A DNA stretch of 10,297 nt from Beijerinckiaceae bacterium (GCA_947458675.1 CANHAW010000042.1:1-10297), one strand, 5' to 3'. Positions 1-6,371 are shown, counted from the stretch's first letter. Numbers and translations: made by a program. Notes: generated from the sequence alone by a model not told the origin.

Positions 1-671
1 AGAAGAAACAAGACAGCGGCGACAATTTCGCTCGGTGCAACAGCGTGACCAAGCGGCACAGCCGCCGCCTCGCGCGCAAATCCCTCAATGCCCTCGACAT
101 GATTGGGAAGCACCGGCCCCGGTCCCACTGCATTGACGCGAATGCGCGGCGCAAAGGCTTGCGCCAGAGTTTGCGTTGCTGTCCACAGCGTCGATTTCGA
201 CAAAGTATAAGAAAAATAGCGCGGATTGAGACGCCAGACTTTCTGGTCGGCAATATTGACAATCGCGCCCTCGCGCCCGGCCGGCAGATGCGCCGACAAA
301 TCGGCGGCCAATTGCAAAGGCGCGCGCAGATTGATTGCCATCATGCGGTCGAAAAAAACCGGATCGAAAGCCCCTGCCGTGTCGGGCTCATAGAGCGATG
401 CATTATTGACGAGAAGGTCAATGTCGCCGAGCGCAGCGCGCGCCTGCGGCAGAAGAGCGGCAACATCGCCCGCCACAGCCAGATCGCCGATCACGACGCA
501 GGCCCGCCCACCGCTGTCTGCAATCTTGCGCGCCAGCGCCTGCGCTTCGCCGGCAGAGCGCGCACTGGCATGTAACGCGACGCCAAAACCTTCGCCCGCC
601 AGCGCCAGCGCAATGGCCTCGCCGATCCGGCGGGCCGCCCCCGTCACCAAAGCATTGCGCTCCATCACCAT
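1..671 (-). CDS. SDR-family oxidoreductase, pteridine reductase (PTR1/FolM)-like, 3' end missing
   Basis: Reading leftward from ATG at 671 gives 223 codons open to the window edge, so the C-terminus is missing. The protein begins MVMERNALVTGAARRIG. The TGxxxRxG nucleotide-binding loop is at residues 10-17, and the paired arginines suggest NADPH. NNAS is at 89-92, in place of the usual NNAG. YTLSK is at 155-159 (Tyr155, Lys159). The residue 13 before the tyrosine, normally the catalytic Ser of SDRs, is Asp142. Asp at this place together with NNAS is typical of PTR1 and FolM, which reduce pterins (dihydrobiopterin, dihydromonapterin) or dihydrofolate. I therefore infer a cytoplasmic pterin or folate reductase rather than a 3-oxoacyl-ACP reductase; the substrate is not proven. 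The start could also be the in-frame ATG at 665. The upstream sequence (gggacagaacga) is a weak ribosome site. The gene is divergent from the outer-membrane protein gene at 1062. Confidence 0.85.
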   Translation of the reverse strand, partial: MVMERNALVTGAARRIGEAIALALAGEGFGVALHASARSAGEAQALARKIADSGGRACVVIGDLAVAGDVAALLPQARAALGDIDLLVNNASLYEPDTAGAFDPVFFDRMMAINLRAPLQLAADLSAHLPAGREGAIVNIADQKVWRLNPRYFSYTLSKSTLWTATQTLAQAFAPRIRVNAVGPGPVLPNHVEGIEGFAREAAAVPLGHAVAPSEIVAAVLFL

Positions 672-890
672 TCGTTCTGTCCCGATCCTTGTGTCCGGTC
701 ACTTATCTGTTGCCGCAGGCGCGCAGGGCAAGCCGGACAAGCAAAAGAAGCGCGCCTGGCCATGGCCATCCGGCCGAACAACTTGGAGAAAAGCCGCAAT
801 TAACGATTCATTATCCAAGCTATTCTTATGTTTTCATCCCATGATTTTGACGCAACACGGCAGAAATGAGAAGAAAAGCTCATGGTTAAT

Positions 891-920
891 TTGAAAACTT
901 ATCTGTATTCATGATTTACT
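891..920 (+). promoter_or_regulatory. Candidate promoter for the outer-membrane protein gene (distal)
   Basis: TTGAAA at 891-896 (one mismatch to TTGACA), then an 18-bp spacer and TTTACT at 915-920 (four of six to TATAAT), inside the AT-rich tract. It would give a leader of about 135 nt. The match is only moderate. Confidence 0.25.
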
Positions 921-982
921 ACATCTGAATCTATCTGCCTTTTTCTTGCCTTAATCCATAATCGCATGAAAATCCTCGCGGT

Positions 983-988
983 TATAAT
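983..988 (+). promoter_or_regulatory. Candidate -10 element (TATAAT) for the outer-membrane protein gene (proximal)
   Basis: A perfect TATAAT lies about 75 nt before the start codon, but no good -35 is seen 16-18 bp upstream. It overlaps a small inverted repeat, GGTTA (980-984) and TAACC (993-997), which could be a regulator site or chance. Confidence 0.3.
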
Positions 989-1050
989 TTGGTAACCTGA
1001 AGGAACTTAAACCAAGCCTCATATCGCCGGCGTGGTTGGCCGGTGTGTAG

Positions 1051-1055
1051 AGGAG
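1051..1055 (+). promoter_or_regulatory. Ribosome-binding site that fixes the start at 1062
   Basis: AGGAG lies 6 nt before ATG at 1062. It favours this start over the in-frame GTG at 1032, which would put ten extra residues before an otherwise clean signal peptide. Confidence 0.75.
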
Positions 1056-1061
1056 TTACCT

Positions 1062-1694
1062 ATGTTCAAGTCCCTTTTCGCCGGCGCCCTTGTCACCGTG
1101 ATCGCGGGCAGCGCCATGGCTGCGGATTTGCCGCGCCGCTCGGCCGCCAATGCCCCCTCGCCGGTTTTCACCCGCGCCTTCAACTGGACCGGCCTCTATG
1201 CCGGCCTGAACGCCGGCTATGATTTCGGCACAATGTCGAAGTCGGCCAAGGACGCCATCGGCAATGTCAGCGGCTACAGCGTTGGCGGCACTGTCGGCTA
1301 CAATCATCAGATGGGTCAGTTCGTCGTCGGCGCCGAGGGCGATCTCGCCTGGGCCGACGTTGACGGCGCGACGGGCGCCAACAGCGCGAAGATCAACTCG
1401 ATCGGCACATTGCGCGCCCGCGCCGGCTTCGCCGCCGACCGCGCCCTCGTCTATGCCACGGCAGGTTATGCCGGCGGCAATGTCAAAGTGACGACGGCTG
1501 CAGGCTCGAGCACGAAGTGGGAGCATGGCTACGCGGTTGGCGCGGGCATTGAATATGCTTTCACCAACAGCATCTCGGCCAAGACTGAATATCTCTACAG
1601 CAGCCTGAGCTCGAAGAACTACAATCTCACCGCTGTGGATTCGGCTGGCGCCAATGTCAGCGCCATTCGCACGGGCGTGAACTTCAAGTTCTGA
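1062..1694 (+). CDS. Outer-membrane beta-barrel protein, Omp25/Omp31-like
   Basis: A 210-residue protein. Residues 1-20 (MFKSLFAGALVTVIAGSAMA) form a typical signal peptide with cleavage expected at AMA|ADLP. The mature part begins with the NWTGLYAGLNAGYDFG segment characteristic of the Omp25/Omp31 group of alphaproteobacteria. It continues as alternating Gly/aromatic strands suited to an eight-stranded barrel and ends in Phe (TGVNFKF), the usual C-terminal signal for BAM-mediated insertion. The length fits the family. Relatives are abundant surface proteins tied to envelope stability, and in pathogens to host interaction; some small barrels of this fold are called porins, but pore activity is not assured. 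The gene stands alone, with a divergent neighbour upstream and a terminator 18 bp after the stop. Start chosen from the AGGAG at 1051 and the signal peptide. Confidence 0.9.
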   Translation: MFKSLFAGALVTVIAGSAMAADLPRRSAANAPSPVFTRAFNWTGLYAGLNAGYDFGTMSKSAKDAIGNVSGYSVGGTVGYNHQMGQFVVGAEGDLAWADVDGATGANSAKINSIGTLRARAGFAADRALVYATAGYAGGNVKVTTAAGSSTKWEHGYAVGAGIEYAFTNSISAKTEYLYSSLSSKNYNLTAVDSAGANVSAIRTGVNFKF

Positions 1695-1712
1695 TCGAAC
1701 GCTTCCAAAAGG

Positions 1713-1745
1713 AAAAAGCCCGGCCTTTGTGCCGGGCTTTTTTTT
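1713..1745. terminator. Bidirectional rho-independent terminator
   Basis: GCCCGGC (1718-1724) pairs with GCCGGGC (1731-1737) around a 6-nt loop. The stem is flanked by A5 on the left and T8 on the right, so it can work for the plus-strand gene ending at 1694 and for the minus-strand gene ending at 1750. Confidence 0.92.
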
Positions 1746-1749
1746 ATGA

Positions 1750-2346
1750 TCAATCGCCCGGCGCTGTCTTTGCAAAGCCTGGAACGCGAGCGGCAAAATC
1801 ATCGAACCACGCCACAAGCTTGGGATGTTTTGCGCGCCATTCGCCCTTGCAGCGATAATCGAGATAGCCGAGAGCCGCTGCAACTGCGATCGAACCGACA
1901 TCGACATTGGTGCCAGGCGGCTTGGCCTCAAGCGCTGCAAGGCCGGTATCGACCTTCTTGCCCTGATGATCGAGCCAGCGCGGCGAGAACTGATGCTCTT
2001 CGCGATAGCGGCCCTCATACATGATGAGAATGGCCGCTTCCATAATGCCGTCGGCCAGAGCCTGCATGGTGAGTGCAGCAAAGCGGGCCGCAGGCTCGCG
2101 CGGAATGATCTTGCCGCCACCGGCCAGATGATCGAGATATTCGGAAATGACGACGGAGTCGAAAATCGCTTCGCCATCATCCGTGATGAGCAGCGGAATC
2201 TTGTTGAGCGGATTGCGCGACCGCACCGCATCTGCGGGATCGCGCGCATTGTCGACCATTTCGATCCTGTCGGCGAGGCCGAGCACATGACCTGCCATGG
2301 CGCATTTGCGCGCGAATGGCGAAGCGGCGGAATAACGCAATTTCAT
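1750..2346 (-). CDS. Glutathione S-transferase, YibF-like
   Basis: A 198-residue soluble protein with an N-terminal thioredoxin-like domain and a C-terminal all-helical domain, the full length for bacterial GSTs. The start MKLRYSAASPFARK carries the SPF segment (9-11), where the active-site Ser/Cys of GSTs lies. NPLNKIPLL (45-53) has the cis-proline loop (Ile50-Pro51) and FDS (62-64) the acidic-Ser pair that binds the glutamyl part of glutathione. From memory, ALADGIMEA and the IAVAAALGYLDYR stretch match E. coli YibF closely, so I place it in that GST subgroup. The substrate is unknown; glutathione-dependent detoxification or reduction is the general inference. The start at 2346 has GGAGG 7 nt upstream, which rules out the longer in-frame start at 2424. 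It ends against the shared terminator. The gene upstream (cold-shock) is 101 bp away with no clear terminator between, so partial cotranscription is possible. Confidence 0.9.
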   Translation of the reverse strand: MKLRYSAASPFARKCAMAGHVLGLADRIEMVDNARDPADAVRSRNPLNKIPLLITDDGEAIFDSVVISEYLDHLAGGGKIIPREPAARFAALTMQALADGIMEAAILIMYEGRYREEHQFSPRWLDHQGKKVDTGLAALEAKPPGTNVDVGSIAVAAALGYLDYRCKGEWRAKHPKLVAWFDDFAARVPGFAKTAPGD

Positions 2347-2447
2347 CGGACATCCTCCCTGCGGAACCGGGGCAAAGTGCAGCAGAGGGAGCGCGCGGGC
2401 AAGCCGCATCTGGCTCACCCACATATTCGGGCTGAAATGTCCTGGAC

Positions 2448-2660
2448 TTATCCCAGCTGTAGAGCGACGGCTTTGGGCCCTTTGCCCTTTTTGTCAGGCT
2501 CTATTTCGAAAGAAATGCGCTGGCCCTCGGCAAGCGATCGCAAGCCGGCATGTTCGACGGCGGTCACATGGACGAAAATATCCGGCCCGCCGTCATCGGG
2601 CTTGATGAAACCATAGCCTTTTTCAGCGTTGAAAAACTTGACGATGCCCTGCTGCGCCAT
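2448..2660 (-). CDS. cspA: Cold-shock protein, CspA family
   Basis: A 70-residue single cold-shock domain (OB fold), the standard length. The start [19 protein letters not shown] contains RNP1 (KGYGFI, 14-19). RNP2 (IFVHV, 28-32) follows, with the aromatic residues that stack on single-stranded RNA or DNA. Such proteins act in the cytoplasm as RNA chaperones that melt secondary structure and aid translation, often at low temperature or on entry to stationary phase. Alphaproteobacteria carry several paralogues, so the symbol marks family only. The start at 2660 has GAGGA 8 nt upstream; the longer in-frame extension to 2816 has no Csp homology. The upstream 192 bp, after the rlmJ stop, hold a series of short hairpins that may be a regulatory leader. 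Confidence 0.95.
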   Translation of the reverse strand: MAQQGIVKFFNAEKGYGFIKPDDGGPDIFVHVTAVEHAGLRSLAEGQRISFEIEPDKKGKGPKAVALQLG

Positions 2661-2697
2661 AACGCCATTCCTCGACAGACACGCCCCCATCCCCGAC

Positions 2698-2770
2698 ATG
2701 CCGGCATCAGCCCGAAACAACGGGCATCCACCGCAATGAGGTGGCTTCCCTGAAACAGCCGCCTCTCGGC
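2698..2770 (-). promoter_or_regulatory. Candidate structured 5' leader of the cold-shock gene
   Basis: Four short self-complementary elements follow one another: the 10-bp palindrome ATGCCGGCAT (2698-2707), a 5-bp stem with 6-nt loop (2710-2714/2721-2725), a 5-bp stem with 7-nt loop (2728-2732/2740-2744) and a 4-bp stem with 5-nt loop (2758-2761/2767-2770). Long structured leaders that control stability and translation are known for E. coli cspA; their presence here is inference. A further inverted repeat, GCCAA-AA-TTGGC (2786-2797), lies in the probable promoter area. Confidence 0.35.
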
Positions 2771-2852
2771 AGGGTGAGACAAAGCGCCAAAATTGGCAAG
2801 CGTCGCCAAATAGCAAATATATGGAATTACTCGTTTATTTTCTTCACCAGCG

Positions 2853-3710
2853 TCAGGCTGGCCGCTCGCCGGTCACCTCACTGACCAGAAAAGACCCGCC
2901 CGGCCCGCGCGCCAGCACCCGGGCCAAGAACGGCAGCAGATCGCGGGCGGCCTCAGCCAGAAGATAGGGCGGATTGACAATGACAAGCCCGGTCGCTGCC
3001 AGAGGCCCATCGGTGCGGATCATATCGACGGCGATCTCAAGCCGCAGAATGCGCGGAATATTGCGCGCCGCCAGCCGCTCGATGAATTGCGCGACGGGAC
3101 GGATCTCCTTCACCGGATACCAGAGCGCATAAATGCCCGTCGGCCATTTCTTCCATGCGGTGACAAGCGCCTGTTCCATGGCCTCGAATTCATCGCGCGA
3201 TTCAAATGGCGGGTCGATCAGCACAAGACCGCGCCGCTCGGGAGGCGGCAGCAGGCCCTTCAGCGCACGATAGCCATTCTCCTGGAGCAGACGCACGCGA
3301 TTGTCGCGACCGATATTGCGCTCAAGCCGACGCGCATCTTCAGGATGCAATTCGCACAAGGTCAAACGATCTTGAGGGCGCAGGAGATTTTGCGCCAGAC
3401 AGGGCGAACCCCCATAAATAAAGGACTTTTCGTCAACGGGCTTGCCGCCCAGACCGGCAAAATAGGGGGCCAGCAAATCCTGCTGGCGCGCATCGAGATC
3501 GGCCTGCGCAAGGCGCGCAATTCCATCGCGCCATTCGCCCGTGCGACTGGCTTCATCCCCGGCAAGATCGATCAGCCCCGGCCCGGCATGCGTGTCGATA
3601 TAGCGAAAGCCGCCTTCCTTGCGCTTCAGATAATCGAGCATGAGCGCCAGCAGCGCATGTTTGAACACATCCGCGAAATTGCCGGCGTGATAGGAATGGC
3701 GGTAATTCAT
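2853..3710 (-). CDS. rlmJ: 23S rRNA (adenine(2030)-N6)-methyltransferase RlmJ
   Basis: A 285-residue protein, close to the 280 of E. coli RlmJ. The N-terminus MNYRHSYHAGNFADVFKH is the family signature. DTHAGPG (39-45) is the SAM-binding motif I, YGGSP (99-103) matches the conserved YPGSP region, and DPPFE (166-170) is motif IV of N6-adenine methyltransferases, with Phe in the aromatic place. The enzyme uses S-adenosylmethionine to methylate N6 of A2030 (E. coli numbering) in 23S rRNA before the subunit is finished; loss usually has mild effects. The start at 3710 is fixed by homology. The ribosome site is poor (GAGAG overlapping the upstream stop), and the gene begins 10 nt after the RNase T2 stop, so translational coupling is likely. 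The stop codon lies in the loop of a small hairpin (2847-2861) without a T-run. Confidence 0.95.
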   Translation of the reverse strand: MNYRHSYHAGNFADVFKHALLALMLDYLKRKEGGFRYIDTHAGPGLIDLAGDEASRTGEWRDGIARLAQADLDARQQDLLAPYFAGLGGKPVDEKSFIYGGSPCLAQNLLRPQDRLTLCELHPEDARRLERNIGRDNRVRLLQENGYRALKGLLPPPERRGLVLIDPPFESRDEFEAMEQALVTAWKKWPTGIYALWYPVKEIRPVAQFIERLAARNIPRILRLEIAVDMIRTDGPLAATGLVIVNPPYLLAEAARDLLPFLARVLARGPGGSFLVSEVTGERPA

Positions 3711-3720
3711 GCAGCATCTC

Positions 3721-4386
3721 TCACAGGGGCGGCTGCAGCTCAATATCGCGCGCCCGGCATGAGCGGCGCACAACATCGGGACAGGGAACGAAATCGCGCA
3801 GGTCGCGGCTCATGCAGATGCGCACTTCCTGAAAGACATTTTGCGGGCATGACACGGCCGCCATGCCAGGCCGCAATCGCGGATTGGCCTCGCGGAAAGC
3901 GCGCAAAATCTCTTCGGGCTGCACCCGCTTGGCGGCGCGCAATTCGGCCATTTCCGGCGGTATTTCCACCGCGGCGCGGGCGCGGCGCACTTGCGCAAAA
4001 TAGGCGGAGGCCGGCAGGCCCGAACAGCCGCCATGCTTGCGCCATTGATAGCGCGCCAAAGATTCGCTGGGGAAGAGATCGCGCACCGAAGCGACATCGG
4101 CCACGGCGGGCGGGCGCAATCCGGCCTCGCAATTGGCCGGCGAACGCTCGCCCTCTGATTGCGGCCACAGGCCATGAACGACAAAACCGAAACGCGCGCC
4201 CGGCTGGCATTGGGTGCTGTTGCGATCCGAACCGTTCAGCGCACAAAAGCCCGGCGACCAGGAGAGCGCCAGAACATAGTGATCGAAATCGCCCGCGCGC
4301 GGGGCTTGCGCCTGCACAGGAGCAAGCGACAGCCATGCGCCCAGAACGCCGGAAAGAATCGAAGCTGCGAAATATTGTCCCCTCAT
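3721..4386 (-). CDS. Secreted ribonuclease T2 family protein
   Basis: A 221-residue precursor. Residues 1-26 are a signal peptide (cleavage near VQA|QAP), so it acts in the periplasm or outside the cell. The mature start DFDHYVLALSWSPGFC is a family hallmark. CAS1 is FVVHGLWPQ (68-76) with catalytic His71. CAS2 is YQWRKHGGCSG (113-123) with His118 and Lys117. Cysteines at 48, 60, 86 and 121 and near the C-terminus fit disulfides. The family cuts single-stranded RNA with little base preference through a 2',3'-cyclic phosphate; E. coli RNase I is the model. One oddity: the CAS2 Glu of most members (EWxKHG; YEYAKHG in RNase I) is Gln114 here, so activity may be altered. The upstream secreted protein ends 11 nt before the start and rlmJ follows 10 nt after. 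There is no good Shine-Dalgarno; the start is chosen from the signal peptide. Confidence 0.92.
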   Translation of the reverse strand: MRGQYFAASILSGVLGAWLSLAPVQAQAPRAGDFDHYVLALSWSPGFCALNGSDRNSTQCQPGARFGFVVHGLWPQSEGERSPANCEAGLRPPAVADVASVRDLFPSESLARYQWRKHGGCSGLPASAYFAQVRRARAAVEIPPEMAELRAAKRVQPEEILRAFREANPRLRPGMAAVSCPQNVFQEVRICMSRDLRDFVPCPDVVRRSCRARDIELQPPL

Positions 4387-4391
4387 GGGGA
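4378..4391 (-). promoter_or_regulatory. Hairpin enclosing the RNase T2 start codon
   Basis: On the minus strand UCCCC-AUGA-GGGGA forms a 5-bp stem whose tetraloop is the start codon of the RNase T2 gene plus one base. The sequence before it (CTTCTCCCC) is not a Shine-Dalgarno. Ribosomes ending the upstream gene at 4398 would disrupt the stem, which suggests coupled translation. Confidence 0.45.
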
Positions 4392-4397
4392 GAAGTT

Positions 4398-4838
4398 TTA
4401 AGGCCGCGCCGACCTGCAGTCGAGCCCGAAGGCGTAATTGCGATCAAGGCCGGCTATGCACCATTCCGTTCCCCAGCCGAGACCGATCGGCCCCAGCCCT
4501 TCGGCGATGGAATAGCTGATCTCGCGCAGTCTGTTGTCGTTCATCATCACCCGCGCCCGGCAATAGCGGCGCGGAATATAGTCGATGCCATTGGTTCGGA
4601 AGCCGATTTCCTCAATCTCGCCGAAGCCGAGAATGGCAAGACCGGAGAACCAATATTCGCTTTCGCGGCGGGCGAATTTGCCATTGATGCCGCCAAGGAC
4701 GCGGGGATTGTCGCAAAAGGGAATGGAACCCGAATAAGGTGAATAGCGCTGCTCGGCCGGCGTCAGCGGTCGGGCCTCGGCATTTTGCGCCAGAGGCGCT
4801 GCAAGCAGACATGTCAGGAGAAACAGAAATATGCGCAT
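4398..4838 (-). CDS. Secreted four-cysteine protein of unknown function
   Basis: I do not recognise this 146-residue protein. Residues 1-22 (MRIFLFLLTCLLAAPLAQNAEA) look like a signal peptide cleaved before RPLTP. The mature part is about 124 residues, with no further membrane segment and four cysteines (42, 93, 127, 141), consistent with two disulfides in the periplasm. Aromatic and Gly residues are frequent (EYWFSGLAILGFG; GLGPIGLGWGTEWC). It is the first gene of a cluster with RNase T2 (11 nt gap) and rlmJ, so a role near the secreted nuclease is possible but only by association. The gap upstream is 123 bp; a weak TTGACG (4888-4893, minus) lies there without a good -10. Start at 4838 has only GGGAA as ribosome site. 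The Cys at 10 is not a proper lipobox. Confidence 0.75.
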   Translation of the reverse strand: MRIFLFLLTCLLAAPLAQNAEARPLTPAEQRYSPYSGSIPFCDNPRVLGGINGKFARRESEYWFSGLAILGFGEIEEIGFRTNGIDYIPRRYCRARVMMNDNRLREISYSIAEGLGPIGLGWGTEWCIAGLDRNYAFGLDCRSARP

Positions 4839-4961
4839 GATCCATTCCCGATGCGAGATGCATCACGATGGGCGCGCGCGAAAACAGCGTCAAGCGAGAG
4901 CGCAAGCAGCAGGAACAATTGGCGCGCCGGCGTGTCGCTTCGGCATGCGCCAAGCTCTCGC

Positions 4962-6371
4962 TCAATTGCGATGATAGACATCCTCGATGCGAATAATGTC
5001 ATCCTCGCCGAGATAGGATCCCGTCTGCACTTCGATCAATTCAAGCGCAATCTTGCCCGGATTGGCGAGACGATGCACGCAGCCGATCGGCAGATAGATC
5101 GATTCATTCTCATGCACGAGCCGCACTTCATCGCCCAGCGTCACTTCAGCTGTGCCCTTGACGACAATCCAATGCTCGGCGCGGTGATGATGTTTTTGCA
5201 GCGACAGGCGCCCATCCGGCTTTACGACAATGCGCTTGACCTGATGACGCTCGCCTGAATCAACACTCTGATAAAAACCCCATGGACGATAGACGCGCTT
5301 GTGCTCCTGCGCTTCGGGACGCTTTTGCGCCTTGAGCTTTTCGACAAGATCCTTGACGCGACCCGATTGCGCCGCATCGGCAACCAGCACGGCATCCTGC
5401 GTTGCAATGACAATCACATTATCGAGCCCGACAATGGTCGTCAGCAATCCATCGGACCGCAAAAGATTGTTGCGGCCCTCGAGCACAACGCCCTCGCCTG
5501 CAATGGCATTGCCTGCCCCATCGCGCACCGACAAATCGCGCACCGCCGCCCATGTGCCAATATCCGACCAGCCAATATCGGCAGGGATCACGGCCGCGAC
5601 TTCCGTGCGCTCCATCACAGCATAATCGATGGGTTTTTGTGGCGCCGTCTCAAAGGCTGCGCGATCGAGAACGAGAAATTGCAGATCGGCTTTTGCTTTC
5701 TCGACAGCGGCTGCACAAGCCTCCGCCATGGCGGGCTCGAAACGCGCAATCTCATCGCGCATGGTCGCGGCTGAGAAAACAAAATTGCCGGAATTCCAGA
5801 GATAGCCCTTGTCGACATAGGTTTGTGCTGTTTTCGCATCGGGCTTTTCGACAAAGGCCGCGACCTTGCGCACCGCACCGGCCACCGTGTCGCCTGGATG
5901 AATATAGCCGTAACCTGTTTCGGCATGCGTCGGCTTGATGCCGAGCGTGACGATGCGGCCCTTGCGCGCGACATCGGCCGCCTGTTCGCATAAAGCGATG
6001 AGACCGTCCTGATCCTTCACGAAATGATCGGCGGCCATAACGATGACAACAGATTCTGGATCGCGCTGAAAAGCAATCTCGGCGGCGACACCGACCGCCG
6101 GACCTGAATCGCGGCGCACAGGCTCGAGCACGATCTCGCCCTCAATGCCCACCTGCGCCAGCTGTTCGGCGACCAGAAAACGATAATCATGATTGGTGAG
6201 AACGATGGGGCGCGCGAAAGAAGATGAGCGCGCCAGCGTCAGCACCGTGTTTTGAAAAGACGAATGCGCTCCGATCAACGGCAGGAATTGCTTGGGAAAG
6301 CTCTCCCGCGATTCCGGCCACATACGTGTCCCAGAGCCGCCGCACATGATGACAGGCTGAATTTTCGTCAT
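4962..6371 (-). CDS. manC: Mannose-1-phosphate guanylyltransferase / mannose-6-phosphate isomerase (type II PMI)
   Basis: A 469-residue bifunctional enzyme of full family length. The N-terminal nucleotidyltransferase domain has GGSGTRMWPESR (11-22) and PKQF (26-29), the GTP-binding and catalytic signature, followed by FVEKPD and a GWSDIGTW segment. The C-terminal cupin domain carries QKHHHRAEHW (392-401), the metal-binding isomerase motif. It converts fructose-6-phosphate to mannose-6-phosphate, and mannose-1-phosphate plus GTP to GDP-mannose; a separate phosphomannomutase is needed between the two. GDP-mannose feeds exopolysaccharide, capsule, LPS or GDP-fucose synthesis in the cytoplasm. 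No polysaccharide genes are in view, so the use of its product here is unknown. Start at 6371 has GAGGAA about 8 nt upstream. It lies 67 bp after prfC with only a weak hairpin (6415-6433, no T-run) between, so read-through from prfC is possible. AlgA/XanB/CpsB are names for the same family. Confidence 0.95.
   Translation of the reverse strand: MTKIQPVIMCGGSGTRMWPESRESFPKQFLPLIGAHSSFQNTVLTLARSSSFARPIVLTNHDYRFLVAEQLAQVGIEGEIVLEPVRRDSGPAVGVAAEIAFQRDPESVVIVMAADHFVKDQDGLIALCEQAADVARKGRIVTLGIKPTHAETGYGYIHPGDTVAGAVRKVAAFVEKPDAKTAQTYVDKGYLWNSGNFVFSAATMRDEIARFEPAMAEACAAAVEKAKADLQFLVLDRAAFETAPQKPIDYAVMERTEVAAVIPADIGWSDIGTWAAVRDLSVRDGAGNAIAGEGVVLEGRNNLLRSDGLLTTIVGLDNVIVIATQDAVLVADAAQSGRVKDLVEKLKAQKRPEAQEHKRVYRPWGFYQSVDSGERHQVKRIVVKPDGRLSLQKHHHRAEHWIVVKGTAEVTLGDEVRLVHENESIYLPIGCVHRLANPGKIALELIEVQTGSYLGEDDIIRIEDVYHRN

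Larger units (their letters stand above)
672..1061. other. Divergent intergenic region, 390 bp
   Basis: This gap lies between two divergent starts (671 on minus, 1062 on plus) and must hold the control regions of both. The left half is GC-rich and contains a perfect 12-bp palindrome, TGGCCATGGCCA (757-768). The right half, roughly 795-1020, is clearly AT-rich compared with the rest of the window. It has two weak promoter candidates for the plus-strand gene. A possible leader hairpin at 1025-1045 (CGCCGGC pairing with GCCGGTG, one G-U pair) sits just before the Shine-Dalgarno. I see no convincing gene, tRNA or small RNA here. Confidence 0.7.

Noticed and set aside
418..702. A 94-codon minus-strand frame overlapping the SDR gene start
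   Set aside because: It is a different frame from the SDR, whose motifs (TGAARRIG, NNAS, YTLSK) mark the true frame.
880..891. TTAACCAT on the minus strand, resembling a CtrA half-site
   Set aside because: Only one half-site is present without a correctly spaced partner, and such 8-mers are expected by chance in an AT-rich tract.
1056..2288. A 410-codon open frame on the minus strand opposite the outer-membrane protein and across the terminator
   Set aside because: It runs through a clear bidirectional terminator and overlaps the GST gene in another frame; its composition is that of a shadow frame.
1825..2616. A 263-codon plus-strand frame opposite the GST and cold-shock genes
   Set aside because: Both opposite genes have strong family motifs and ribosome sites; this frame has neither.
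2847..2861. Hairpin with the rlmJ stop codon in its loop
   Set aside because: The stem is 5 bp and no T-run follows on the minus strand, so it is not a terminator; chance is enough to explain it.
3201..3215. DPPF rather than DPPY in RlmJ motif IV
   Set aside because: The (D/N/S)PP(Y/F) motif accepts Phe, so this is normal variation and not a sign of lost activity.
3087..4742. A 551-codon open frame on the plus strand opposite rlmJ, RNase T2 and the secreted protein
   Set aside because: It is antisense to three genes supported by homology or signal peptides, has no recognisable domain and no ribosome site. Long antisense frames are common in GC-rich DNA.
4800..4838. Possible lipoprotein signal (LLTC) in the unknown secreted protein
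   Set aside because: The residue before Cys10 is Thr, and the hydrophobic stretch before it is too short; an ordinary signal peptidase I site at NAEA fits better.
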